A DNA stretch of 64,000 nucleotides, taken from the NCBI RefSeq assembly GCF_005670685.2, contig NZ_CP062008.1:2294001-2358000 (forward strand), read 5' to 3'. The notes under the pieces are model-generated. The model worked only from the letters and a program-made list of their open reading frames with translations. It had not been told where the DNA came from and made no database searches. The number at the start of each line of letters is the position of its first letter. The first letter of the stretch is position 1. This document shows positions 35,647 to 43,902 of this stretch, piece by piece. Source of the DNA: Mycolicibacterium mucogenicum DSM 44124 (GTDB lineage: Bacteria; Actinomycetota; Actinomycetes; Mycobacteriales; Mycobacteriaceae). A program made the position numbers and the translations under genes.

Positions 35647-35677
35647 GGACCCTCCAGTCGTCCGCATCCGCACATTC

Positions 35678-36550
35678 GTGGCCACCGAAACAGCCCCCAC
35701 CGGGGAGCCCAAGAAGACATCGCGCGCCGGGCGCAACCTGCCCGCGGCCATCTCCGTCGGAGTCCTCCTGGGCGGCACCGTCATCGCCACCCTGCTGTTC
35801 GTCCCGCAGCTGTGGGTGGCGCTGGTGGCCCTGGCGGTCGCCCTGGCCACGCACGAGGTGGTTCGCCGGCTGCGGGAAGGCGGCTACGCCGTCCCGGTGA
35901 TCCCGCTGTTGATCGGCGGCCAGGCAATGATCTGGCTGACCTGGCCGTACCGGGAAGCCGGCGCCCTCGGGGCGTTCGGTGCCACCGTCGCGCTGTGTTT
36001 GATCTGGCGGTTGCTGTCCGGCGGACTCAAAGCCGCGCCGGACAACTACACCCGCGACGTCTCGGTGACGATCTTCCTGGCGTCCTGGGTGCCGCTGTTC
36101 GGCGCCTTCACGGCGCTCCTGATCTACCCGCACCATGGCGGCTACCACGAAGGCGCCATGCAGGTGTTCTGCATGATGCTCGGCGTCGTGGCCTCCGATA
36201 TCGGCGGTTACACCGCGGGCGTGCTGTTCGGTAAGCACCCGATGGTGCCGGCGATCAGCCCGAAGAAGTCCTGGGAGGGTCTCGGCGGCTCGCTGTTGTT
36301 CAGCATCGTCGTCTCGGTGCTGTCGGTGCACTACCTGGCCGGCCGGCCGCTGTGGGTTGGTGTGCCGCTCGGCATCATGCTCGTCATCACCGGCACCCTG
36401 GGCGACCTGGTGGAGTCGCAGGTCAAGCGCGACCTCGGGATCAAGGACATGGGCACTCTGTTGCCTGGTCACGGCGGTCTGATGGACCGGATCGACTCGA
36501 TTCTGCCGTCTGGAGTGGCGGCGTGGCTGGTGCTGGAGCTGCTGGCCTGA
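35678..36550 (+). CDS. cdsA: phosphatidate cytidylyltransferase
   Basis: CDP-diacylglycerol synthase, 290 aa, an integral membrane enzyme making CDP-diacylglycerol from CTP and phosphatidic acid for PI, PG and cardiolipin synthesis. About eight membrane segments are visible. The family signature lies near the C-terminus: PAISPKKSWEG near residue 190, then GDLVESQVKRDLGIKDMG and LPGHGGLMDRIDS. It starts with GTG 32 bp after frr. Its last 110 bp overlap the end of a convergent transporter gene. Confidence 0.94.
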   Translation: MATETAPTGEPKKTSRAGRNLPAAISVGVLLGGTVIATLLFVPQLWVALVALAVALATHEVVRRLREGGYAVPVIPLLIGGQAMIWLTWPYREAGALGAFGATVALCLIWRLLSGGLKAAPDNYTRDVSVTIFLASWVPLFGAFTALLIYPHHGGYHEGAMQVFCMMLGVVASDIGGYTAGVLFGKHPMVPAISPKKSWEGLGGSLLFSIVVSVLSVHYLAGRPLWVGVPLGIMLVITGTLGDLVESQVKRDLGIKDMGTLLPGHGGLMDRIDSILPSGVAAWLVLELLA

Positions 36551-37427
36551 CGGTCCGCGCCACGGCTCGCGAGTTGAGCCAACAGGCCAGCGCGCCGAGC
36601 ACCAGGCCGACCACCACACCGAGGTCCGGACGCTGGCCCAGCAGCAGCCACGACAGCACGCCGGCGATCGCCGGGATGACCGCGAACAGCATGGCCACCG
36701 CGGCGGCGCCGTAGCGATCGATCGCCCGCACGTACATCGTCATGCACAGCGTCGCGTTGAGCAGGACCACGGCGCCCACCGCGAGGACAGCGGTGTGCAG
36801 GTTGGTCACCGTCCACGGCATGAAGGCGGCCAGGATCGCCACCGGGACCAAGGACGCCGCGTTCTGCACCGCCGCGGTGGCGCGGAAATCGACGCCGCGG
36901 CAGAACCGCTGCTGGTAGACGCCGCCCGAGGCCAGGGCCAGCAGCGAGACGACCAGCAACACGATCACCGCGTCGACGCCACCGACCATCAGCAGCCGCT
37001 GGGCGCACGCGGCCAGCACCGCCAGCGCGCCCAGGATCAGGGCGACGACGCGCATGGCCGTCAGCCGTTCGCCCAGGAACACCGCGGCCAGCAGCGCGGT
37101 GGCGACCGGGTTCATCGAGATGACGACGGCGCCCAGCACCGCCGGGGCGCCGTGCAGCAAGGCCAGGTACAGGCAGATGAACTGCACGGCCTGTGTGAGC
37201 AGACCACTGATCACGACGTGCACGAGCTTGGTACCAGTGGGCCATTTCACACGCGCCACCAGTGCCCAGGTGGACAGGATGGCAGCCGCCAGACCGAACC
37301 GGAACACCAGGGTCGCCATCGGCGCCAGGGCTGAAACGGCAAGGGCCCCAATGGGATAACCCAACGCGTAGACGAAGGCCAGGAGTGACGCGGGACGGGG
37401 TGGCATGGGCTCATGGTGAGTGGTCAT
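36441..37427 (-). CDS. EamA/DMT family transporter
   Basis: A 328-aa membrane protein with ten predicted segments in two EamA repeats (the first ~10-135, the second ~150-285), as in drug/metabolite exporters. The second repeat contains RYGAAAVAMLFAVIPAIAGVLSWLLLG, the usual close of an EamA domain. The substrate is unknown. The ATG at 37427 is chosen because the longer upstream frame is low-complexity and lies over the rlmN promoter. Its C-terminal 37 codons overlap cdsA on the other strand, an unusually long convergent overlap that leaves the exact end a little uncertain. Confidence 0.82.
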   Translation of the reverse strand: MTTHHEPMPPRPASLLAFVYALGYPIGALAVSALAPMATLVFRFGLAAAILSTWALVARVKWPTGTKLVHVVISGLLTQAVQFICLYLALLHGAPAVLGAVVISMNPVATALLAAVFLGERLTAMRVVALILGALAVLAACAQRLLMVGGVDAVIVLLVVSLLALASGGVYQQRFCRGVDFRATAAVQNAASLVPVAILAAFMPWTVTNLHTAVLAVGAVVLLNATLCMTMYVRAIDRYGAAAVAMLFAVIPAIAGVLSWLLLGQRPDLGVVVGLVLGALACWLNSRAVARTVRPAAPAPATPPLQTAESSRSGPSDRRDQATECPCP

Positions 37428-37500
37428 AGGCGCTGAGTCCAACGATTTTCGGCTGTGATTTCGTCCCGGGGGTGCCGTCGGTGCGATACTGGAGCCCGTT

Positions 37501-38598
37501 ATGGCCGTTTCCCTTCCTCTGGTGTTCGATGCACCGCGCCGCGGCACGCCGCCGCGGCACTTGGCCGACCTCGACGCCGACGGCCGGGTCGAGGCCGTCA
37601 CCGAGCTGGGATTGCCGAAGTTCCGGGCCAAGCAGCTGGCGAACCAGTACTACGGCCGGCTGATCGCCGACCCGCACGAGATGACCGATCTGCCGGCCTC
37701 GGTGCGTGACCAGGTGGCCTCGGCGCTGTTCCCCGACCTGATCACCCCCGCGAAGCAGATCCAGTGCGACGCCGGCGAGACCCGCAAGACCCTGTGGCGC
37801 GCGGTGGACGGTACGACGTTCGAATCGGTGCTGATGCGCTATCCGCAGCGCAACACCGTCTGCATCTCGTCGCAGGCCGGCTGCGGTATGGCGTGCCCGT
37901 TCTGCGCCACCGGCCAGGGCGGCCTGAAGCGGAACCTCTCGACCGCCGAGATCCTGGAGCAGGTGCGGGCGGCGTCGGCGGCGATGCGCAACGAGCATGA
38001 CGGCCGGCTGTCCAACATCGTCTTCATGGGCATGGGCGAGCCGCTGGCCAACTACAACCGGGTGGTGGCCGCCGTCCGCCGGATCACGGCAGCGCCGCCG
38101 GAGGGTTTCGGCATCAGCGCCCGGTCGGTGACGGTCTCGACCGTCGGCCTGGCTCCGGCGATCCGCAAACTCGCCGACGAGAAGCTGGGCGTGACGCTGG
38201 CGCTGTCACTGCACACCCCTGACGACGAGTTGCGCGACACGCTCGTCCCGGTGAACAACCGGTGGAAGGTCTCCGAAGTCCTGGACGCCGCACGGTATTA
38301 CGCCGACGTCACCGGTCGCCGGGTGTCGGTGGAGTACGCGCTGATCCGCGATGTCAACGATCAGCCTTGGCGCGCAGACCTTTTGGGCAAGAAGTTGCAC
38401 CGCGCGCTCGGTCCGCTGGTGCACGTGAACCTGATTCCGCTGAACCCGACCCCGGGCAGCGAGTGGGACGCGAGTCCCAAGCCGGTCGAGCGGGAGTTCG
38501 TGCGCCGGGTGCAGGCGGCCGGGGTGTCGTGCACGGTCCGTGACACCCGTGGCCGGGAAATCGCCGCTGCCTGTGGGCAATTGGCGGCCGAGGGCTAG
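37501..38598 (+). CDS. rlmN: 23S rRNA (adenine(2503)-C(2))-methyltransferase
   Basis: RlmN, 365 aa, a radical-SAM enzyme that methylates C2 of A2503 in 23S rRNA and A37 in some tRNAs. The [4Fe-4S] motif CGMACPFC places cysteines at ~128, 132 and 135. The resolving and methyl-carrying cysteines are expected near the C-terminus in [10 protein letters not shown] (Cys ~343) and in [25 protein letters not shown] is also characteristic. It stands alone in its transcription unit, in the usual mycobacterial position after cdsA. Confidence 0.95.
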   Translation: MAVSLPLVFDAPRRGTPPRHLADLDADGRVEAVTELGLPKFRAKQLANQYYGRLIADPHEMTDLPASVRDQVASALFPDLITPAKQIQCDAGETRKTLWRAVDGTTFESVLMRYPQRNTVCISSQAGCGMACPFCATGQGGLKRNLSTAEILEQVRAASAAMRNEHDGRLSNIVFMGMGEPLANYNRVVAAVRRITAAPPEGFGISARSVTVSTVGLAPAIRKLADEKLGVTLALSLHTPDDELRDTLVPVNNRWKVSEVLDAARYYADVTGRRVSVEYALIRDVNDQPWRADLLGKKLHRALGPLVHVNLIPLNPTPGSEWDASPKPVEREFVRRVQAAGVSCTVRDTRGREIAAACGQLAAEG

Positions 38599-38602
38599 CC
38601 GG

Positions 38603-39142
38603 CTACCGCAGGCCGACGGCGTGGCGGAGCTGAGCCAGGAACTGGTCGCCGTCATCGCTGGGGACGATGTAGTGCGACACCGCGACGCGGATGGCGGTCG
38701 CGGCCTTGAGCTCGGCGTTGGGTCCGGTGAGGAGCTTCTGCAACCGGGCCCGCATGATCGGGATCACATCGTTCAGCTGTGCGATCACCACCTCCGGCTC
38801 GATGTCGATCACTCGCACCCCGGAGTAGGACTGCTGGTAGTTGACGATGAATTGAAGTGCGGCATCGAGCTTTTCGTTGCCGCGCAACCCCTGCGTGACC
38901 GCACTCATGCCGCTGTCGAACAACTGGCGCTCATATCGCCCGAACGATGCGAGCAACTCCTCCTTGGAGGCGAACCACCGATAGAGCGTCGGGCGCGACA
39001 CTCCGGCATGCGTCGCCACCTCGGACAAGCTGAGTTTCGTTTGTCCGTGGCTGGCAAGCACTTCCGCTGTAGCGACCAGAATCCGGTTGCGGGTCGAGGT
39101 GTCGTCGACGGAGCCGGTCTGGTTGCTCAGGGGACTGTTCAC
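38603..39142 (-). CDS. TetR family regulator (paralogue 1)
   Basis: A 179-aa TetR protein starting with GTG. The DNA-binding domain (residues ~18-65) contains TKLSLSEVATHAGVSRPTLY and then RWFASKEELL, almost identical to that of the second TetR at 40349-40876 (TKLSLSEVAAQAGVSRPTLY). The ligand domains also align: NEKLDAALQFIVNYQQSYSG here against EDRLDAALRVIVDYQRSYPG there. The two must recognise the same or very similar DNA. It lies 25 bp after the kinase-like gene and ends 4 bp from the rlmN stop. Confidence 0.87.
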   Translation of the reverse strand: MNSPLSNQTGSVDDTSTRNRILVATAEVLASHGQTKLSLSEVATHAGVSRPTLYRWFASKEELLASFGRYERQLFDSGMSAVTQGLRGNEKLDAALQFIVNYQQSYSGVRVIDIEPEVVIAQLNDVIPIMRARLQKLLTGPNAELKAATAIRVAVSHYIVPSDDGDQFLAQLRHAVGLR

Positions 39143-39167
39143 GGTACCGATGGTAATTCCTGTCGGG

Positions 39168-40280
39168 TCACAAACATCGCTGAAGTTCTGTGACGGTGTC
39201 GAGATCGTCCAGGGCGGCCACCGAACGGGCCAGGCCGGTCATCGCGATGGTGTCGTCCTGCATGCCGCCCATTCCCGAGGTGATGAGTGTCGCGATGTAG
39301 GCGTACGACGCGCCCTGCCGGTAACGGTGCAGCAGGTCGTCGCCGTCGAGTTCGGGCCCGCCGGCGGCGGTGAGCGCCTTCCGGTAGACGTCCAGCAGGT
39401 CGCGTTCGTGGGCGCGCCGGTCCCGGGTGGTCATGCCGGTGACCAGGGTGTAGGCCAATTCCCGGCCGGGGTGTCCGCGACGGACCGCCTGCCAGTCGAG
39501 CAGGCCGGCCTTTCCGTCGCGGAAGTACACGTTGCCCGGATGTGCGTCGCCGTGCATGACGGTGTTCGGGTCGCGGTCGATCAGGGTGGCCGCGGCCCGG
39601 TAATTGTCGATGATGAATTGGCCGTTGTGTACCGGGATGTCGGTGCGGCCGGCCAGTTTGCGCACAGAGGCCGCTGCCAGTGTGCCGGTCAGCAGTGACG
39701 TGGCGTCTTTCGAGGCCGAGTACACCCACGGGTACCCGTCGGCCCGGCCCCAGAAGGTCGCGTGCAGCCGCGCGAGCAGTTCGACGACCAGAGCGGCCTG
39801 GTCGGCGGTCAACGGATGCAAGGTGTCGGGGAATTCGCACGGTCCGGACGCCGCCAGGTCTTCCAGCACCAGGACGAATCGGCCGGTGAGCCCGTCGAAC
39901 GCGCTGCCGTGGCAGGCCGGGACGTCGGACAGGTGGGGCGCCAGCTCGCGATAGAAGTGCACCTCGGTGGACGCCAGTCGGCCCAGTTCGCCCATCAGCC
40001 GCGTCGCGGCGGTTTTGGCGGCCATCTTCACGAAGACGGTCTCGGGTACGTCGGTTCCGGTGATGCGCAGCCGGGCGCGGGACGAGGTGCCTGCTTCGCC
40101 TCCGATCACCTGTACTGAGGTGACCGGTTTGCGGAGCAGTGCCGACAGATAAGTGGCGTCCAGATCGGCGATTTCGCGCGGCAGCGCGCGTGTCCATCCG
40201 ATAGCGGTGTCCGTCGCGATGCGTTGTACGCCGTGACCGAGGTGGGCCGTCAGGTTGAGGACAGGGGCGACCGGAAGCAT
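39168..40280 (-). CDS. aminoglycoside-phosphotransferase-like kinase (APH family)
   Basis: A 370-aa protein of the APH/choline-kinase superfamily. The catalytic loop is VMHGDAHPGNVYF near residue 245, the Mg-binding Asp is in LLDWQ near residue 264, and the ATP-binding Lys lies in VFVKMAAK near residue 85. Members of this branch phosphorylate small hydroxyl compounds and are common beside catabolic genes; an antibiotic-resistance role should not be assumed. A GTG directly precedes the ATG at 40280 and could also be used. It sits between two paralogous TetR genes on the same strand, with a palindromic site just before its start. Confidence 0.8.
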   Translation of the reverse strand: MLPVAPVLNLTAHLGHGVQRIATDTAIGWTRALPREIADLDATYLSALLRKPVTSVQVIGGEAGTSSRARLRITGTDVPETVFVKMAAKTAATRLMGELGRLASTEVHFYRELAPHLSDVPACHGSAFDGLTGRFVLVLEDLAASGPCEFPDTLHPLTADQAALVVELLARLHATFWGRADGYPWVYSASKDATSLLTGTLAAASVRKLAGRTDIPVHNGQFIIDNYRAAATLIDRDPNTVMHGDAHPGNVYFRDGKAGLLDWQAVRRGHPGRELAYTLVTGMTTRDRRAHERDLLDVYRKALTAAGGPELDGDDLLHRYRQGASYAYIATLITSGMGGMQDDTIAMTGLARSVAALDDLDTVTELQRCL

Positions 40281-40287
40281 CACGCAA

Positions 40288-40315
40288 GTTTACAAAAAGC
40301 ACTGAAATTGTAAAT
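40288..40315. promoter_or_regulatory. operator A of the TTACA-N14-TGT family (kinase-like gene)
   Basis: TTTACA (40289-40294), 14 bp, TGTAAA (40309-40314): a perfect 6+6 palindrome, eight bases before the ATG of the kinase-like gene and between the two TetR genes. It is the most symmetrical member of the family besides site F. Confidence 0.72.
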
Positions 40316-40348
40316 GGGGACGAGGACCAACGGTGGGACCGGCTCGAT

Positions 40349-40876
40349 CTAACCCGGCCCGCGCACCCGTGCGGCGTAGCGCAGTTGCTCGAGGAATTGA
40401 TCTTCGTCGTCGCTGCGGACCAGGTAGTGCGACGCCGCGACGCGCACCACTGTGGCTGCGATCTCTGCCGAGTGCGGGCCGGGGATCAGCCGCTCGAGGC
40501 GCGCTCGCATCACCGGCAGCGCACTGCCCAGGCGGGCGATCACCTGCTCGGGTTCGATGTCGACCATCCGGAATCCCGGATATGACCGCTGGTAATCGAC
40601 GATGACGCGCAACGCCGCGTCGAGCCGGTCCTCCGGCGGCAGTCCGGCGATGGCCTTGGCCACGCCGCGCTCGTAGAAGCCGCGCTCCCACTCCACGAAT
40701 GCCGCCAGCAGTTCCTGTTTGGAGGCGAACCAGCGGTACAGCGTGGGGCGTGACACGCCGGCCTGGGCGGCGACCTCGGAGAGGCTGAGTTTGGTCATGC
40801 CCTGACGGCCGAGTACGGCGGCGGTGGCGACCAGGAGGCGCTCGCGCGTGGTATCGGTGTCGTCGGCGGCGGACAT
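40349..40876 (-). CDS. TetR family regulator (paralogue 2)
   Basis: A 175-aa TetR protein with its helix-turn-helix at about residues 12-58 (RERLLVATAAVLG, then TKLSLSEVAAQAGVSRPTLY). It is clearly paralogous to the TetR at 38603-39142 over the whole length. It is divergent from the P450 at 40960; operator B lies between them, eight bases before this gene's start. It is therefore the best candidate for the protein binding the TTACA-N14-TGT sites. The inducer is probably a substrate of the P450/BVMO pathway. Confidence 0.88.
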   Translation of the reverse strand: MSAADDTDTTRERLLVATAAVLGRQGMTKLSLSEVAAQAGVSRPTLYRWFASKQELLAAFVEWERGFYERGVAKAIAGLPPEDRLDAALRVIVDYQRSYPGFRMVDIEPEQVIARLGSALPVMRARLERLIPGPHSAEIAATVVRVAASHYLVRSDDEDQFLEQLRYAARVRGPG

Positions 40877-40883
40877 GTGACTA

Positions 40884-40913
40884 CTTTACAAAATTTACAT
40901 CAAGTGTCACGCT
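40884..40913. promoter_or_regulatory. operator B of the TTACA-N14-TGT family (tetR / P450)
   Basis: CTTTACA, then 14 bp, then TGTCACGCT. The same 30-bp pattern occurs at 42274-42303, 51237-51266 and 58908-58937. It lies in the divergent region between the second TetR gene and the P450, so it can control both. Confidence 0.75.
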
Positions 40914-40959
40914 GAGTCGGCTGCGTCGGGGTAGCCGACCGCAGTGGGAAGGAGCGCCG

Positions 40960-42216
40960 GTGAGCGTGGTCAGTGAGCCGCAGAAGCGCCCGTACAGCCC
41001 GCATGACATCACCTCGCACGCATTCTGGGAACAGCCTTTTGCCCAGCGCGACAAGACTTTTGCCGCATTGCGGGCGGCGGACGGGCTGACCTGGCACCGG
41101 CCGCTGCCGTCGCTGTTCCCCATGGAGGAGCCCGGTTTCTGGGCTGTCACCCGCCGCGCCGATATCGGCTACGTCAGTCAGCACCCCGAGCTGTTCACCT
41201 CGGTGCGGGGCGTCGCCCTGGACCCGATGCCCGCCGAGGTGCAGCGGTTCGCGTCGTTCTTCCTGACCATGGACCCACCCGAGCACACCAGATACCGCCG
41301 GCTCATCAGTTCGGCCTTCACGCCGCGCAATGTCCGGAGGATCGAGCAGCAGATCCACGACAACGCGGTGCGGGTGGTCGACGAGCTCGTCGGCGCCGGC
41401 GACGTCGACTTCGTGGCGGCCTGCTCGTCGCGGCTGCCGATGATGACGATCTCCGAGATGCTCGGGGTGGTGCCGTCCGAGCGTGAAGCGCTGGCCAAGG
41501 CCGCCGAGAAGCTGTTCAGCATGAGCGACGACGAGTACTCCTCATTGGAGGAACGTGCGGCGGACACCATCAACGAGATCATGCTGTTGTCCGGCACCGG
41601 GGTTGAGCTGGCCAAGTATCGCCGGGCCAACCCCGGCGACGATCTGATGACCGCCATGGTCGATGCCGAGGTCGATGGGCACCGCCTGACCGACGATGAG
41701 ATCGGTGCGTTCTTGATCCTGCTGGCATCGGCCGGTAACGACACGACCAAGCAGACCACGACACACGCGATGCTCGCGCTGCAGCAGCATCCCGACCAAT
41801 TGGCCTGGCTGTTGGAGGATTTCGAGTCCCGTATCGACATCGCCGTCGAGGAGTTCGTGCGGTGGTCCACACCTGTCCTGCAGTTCGCCCGCTTCGCCAC
41901 CCAGGACACCGAGTTGGCCGGGCAGCGCATCACCGCCGGCGACAAGGTGGGGCTGTTCTACTGCTCGGCAAACCGGGATGAGGCGGTGTTCGACGCGCCC
42001 GGCGCCTTCAACTTGCGCAGGACCCCCAACCCGCACTTCGGCTTCGGTGGCGGCGGCCCGCATTTTTGTCTCGGCAACCAGCTGGCCAAGGTCGAACTGC
42101 GAAACCTGTTCCGGGAGTTGCTGACTCGCCTCAAGCGTATCGAGCTCGGCGAGCCCGACCTGCTGTACAGCAGCTTCGTCCACGGCATCAAACACTTGCC
42201 GGCGTACGTGGCCTGA
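40960..42216 (+). CDS. cytochrome P450 (CYP124/125/142-like haem loop)
   Basis: A 418-aa P450. The haem loop is FGGGGPHFCLG with Cys ~370, the form found in the mycobacterial CYP124, CYP125 and CYP142 families that oxidise methyl-branched chains and sterol side chains. The I-helix carries ASAGNDTTKQ and the K-helix EEFVRW (ExxR). It starts with GTG. It stands alone, with operator B upstream, and probably draws electrons from the ferredoxin encoded just downstream. Family similarity suggests a terminal or branched-carbon hydroxylation, but the substrate is not known. Confidence 0.88.
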   Translation: MSVVSEPQKRPYSPHDITSHAFWEQPFAQRDKTFAALRAADGLTWHRPLPSLFPMEEPGFWAVTRRADIGYVSQHPELFTSVRGVALDPMPAEVQRFASFFLTMDPPEHTRYRRLISSAFTPRNVRRIEQQIHDNAVRVVDELVGAGDVDFVAACSSRLPMMTISEMLGVVPSEREALAKAAEKLFSMSDDEYSSLEERAADTINEIMLLSGTGVELAKYRRANPGDDLMTAMVDAEVDGHRLTDDEIGAFLILLASAGNDTTKQTTTHAMLALQQHPDQLAWLLEDFESRIDIAVEEFVRWSTPVLQFARFATQDTELAGQRITAGDKVGLFYCSANRDEAVFDAPGAFNLRRTPNPHFGFGGGGPHFCLGNQLAKVELRNLFRELLTRLKRIELGEPDLLYSSFVHGIKHLPAYVA

Positions 42217-42273
42217 CAACCGCCGACGTGACCTGCGGTGTGCCGATCGGCGGCCCGGTCGGCGGGGTGGAGG

Positions 42274-42303
42274 CTTTACAAAAATGCTCAAAACTGTCAC
42301 TCT
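42274..42303. promoter_or_regulatory. operator C of the TTACA-N14-TGT family (ferredoxin operon)
   Basis: CTTTACA, 14 bp, TGTCACTCT, about 140 bp upstream of the ferredoxin start, within the 223-bp gap after the P450. The long distance implies a leader of more than 100 nt if this site marks the promoter. Nothing else was recognised in the gap. Confidence 0.7.
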
Positions 42304-42439
42304 TGGAAAAGTCTTCGCCGCATCGGTGGCCGGGCCGGCTGCCAATAGGGGTGGGCGGTAGCGGGCCGCAAAACCGCTGTCGGACAACCTAACCGGGTCG
42401 GGGAGTGTGCGCTGCCCGGCGAGAGAGGAAGTGGGGTCG

Positions 42440-42631
42440 ATGGAGATCGAAGTCAGCCTCGACAAATGCACCGGGCACGGAATCTGCGAATCCCTCGCCG
42501 ACGACGTCTTCGAGGTTCAAGACGACGGCAGCGTGCGGATCATCGGCGGATCGCGGCCGGAATCGGACCGGGACCGCATGCAACAGGCGGTGACGCAGTG
42601 CCCCGCTGCGGCGCTGCGACTCGTCGACTGA
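42440..42631 (+). CDS. 3Fe-4S ferredoxin
   Basis: A 63-aa ferredoxin of the type that partners actinobacterial P450s. The cluster motif is KCTGHGIC (Cys, then His in the place of the second Cys, then Cys), and the distal Cys is in TQCPAAAL, so a [3Fe-4S] or [4Fe-4S] cluster with an unusual His position is expected. The ATG at 42440 gives the normal family length. It lies 16 bp before a P450 gene and would carry electrons from a ferredoxin reductase encoded elsewhere. Confidence 0.9.
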   Translation: MEIEVSLDKCTGHGICESLADDVFEVQDDGSVRIIGGSRPESDRDRMQQAVTQCPAAALRLVD

Positions 42632-42647
42632 GCGACTGGAGGCCGCG

Positions 42648-43853
42648 ATGACCACGTCGAAATTGATCTTTGATCCGTTCTCCGAACGCCACTACAACGA
42701 CCCCTACGACACCTACAGGTTGTTGCGGGATGAGGCGCCCGTCTACTACAGCGATCAGTACGACTTCTACGCGCTGAGTCGCCACGCGGACGTCGCGCCG
42801 GCGTTCAAGGACTTCGCGACATACTCGTCGAGTCGGGGCGTGACGCTCGACGAAATCCACTCCGGCGAACACGGGCACGATCAATCCATCATCTGGATGG
42901 ATCCGCCGGCGCACCGCCGAATGCGCAGCCTGGTCAACAAGGTGTTCACACCGCGCGCGATCCAAGCTCAAGAGATCGTCGTTCGCGAGCGCATCGAATA
43001 CCACCTGTCCCGGTTGGACCGCACGAATTTCGATGTGGTGGCGCAGTTCTCGGCACTGTTCCCCGTCGAGGTCATCACCACGATGCTCGGGGTGCCCGAG
43101 GAGGATCGGCAGAAAGTCCGCGTTCTGCAGGACGTCGCGTTGCGGCGTCAGCCGGGGCAGATGCGCATGAGCCGCCGTGGTGCCGAGGCGATGGCCGAGA
43201 TCGGCCTCCTCTACTACAAGTTGATTCAGCAGCGCCGCGCCGATCCGCAGGACGACATGATCAGTGCCCTGATCGAAGTCGAGGTCGAGCGTGAAGACGG
43301 CACCCGCACTTCCCTCAACGACGTCGAGATAGCGGGCTTCTGCACCCTCCTGGGTGGCGCGGGGGCCGAGACCGTGGCCAAACTCGTCGGTACGGCGGCC
43401 GTCCTGTTCGGCCGCCATCCGGACCAATGGCAGCTACTGCAGGACAATTCGGGCCTCGTCCCGTCCGCCGTCGAAGAAGTCCTGCGCTACGAGGGACCCG
43501 TCCAATACGACTGCCGATTCACCATGACCGATGTGCACCTGCACGGCACCACGATTCCGCAGGGCCGCGCGGTGATGCTGCTCGGTGCGGCGGCCAACCG
43601 GGACGAGCGGGCATTCACCGATGCCGACGTGTTCGACATCAATCGGGACCGCACCGAGGCGCAGAACCTCGCCTTCGGATACGGCATTCACAGCTGTCTC
43701 GGTGCGGCGCTGGCGCGGATGGAGAGCAAGATCGCGCTGGAGTATCTGCTCGACCTCATGCCGGCGTTCGAGGTGCACGAGGAGGGCTTGAGCCGCGTCG
43801 CGATGACGAGCGTCAACGGCTACGAGAACGTGCCCCTGCGGGTCCGGCGATGA
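42648..43853 (+). CDS. cytochrome P450 coupled to the ferredoxin
   Basis: A 401-aa P450. The haem loop is FGYGIHSCLG with Cys ~350 and the ExxR is EEVLRY. The I-helix reads GGAGAETVAK: Glu replaces the more common Asp and Val replaces the second Thr, so proton delivery to the iron-oxygen species may differ. It is encoded between the ferredoxin and an SDR gene, all on one strand with small gaps, suggesting hydroxylation followed by oxidation of the alcohol. Confidence 0.88.
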   Translation: MTTSKLIFDPFSERHYNDPYDTYRLLRDEAPVYYSDQYDFYALSRHADVAPAFKDFATYSSSRGVTLDEIHSGEHGHDQSIIWMDPPAHRRMRSLVNKVFTPRAIQAQEIVVRERIEYHLSRLDRTNFDVVAQFSALFPVEVITTMLGVPEEDRQKVRVLQDVALRRQPGQMRMSRRGAEAMAEIGLLYYKLIQQRRADPQDDMISALIEVEVEREDGTRTSLNDVEIAGFCTLLGGAGAETVAKLVGTAAVLFGRHPDQWQLLQDNSGLVPSAVEEVLRYEGPVQYDCRFTMTDVHLHGTTIPQGRAVMLLGAAANRDERAFTDADVFDINRDRTEAQNLAFGYGIHSCLGAALARMESKIALEYLLDLMPAFEVHEEGLSRVAMTSVNGYENVPLRVRR

Positions 43854-43902
43854 CAGCACGTCGCCGGGATCACCCTCTGCGCTGTCGACGAAAGGCCCAC
43901 TC

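Noticed and set aside
39168..40280. Aminoglycoside resistance gene
   Set aside because: The kinase fold is shared by many metabolic kinases; the neighbours are catabolic, not resistance genes, so a resistance call is not supported.
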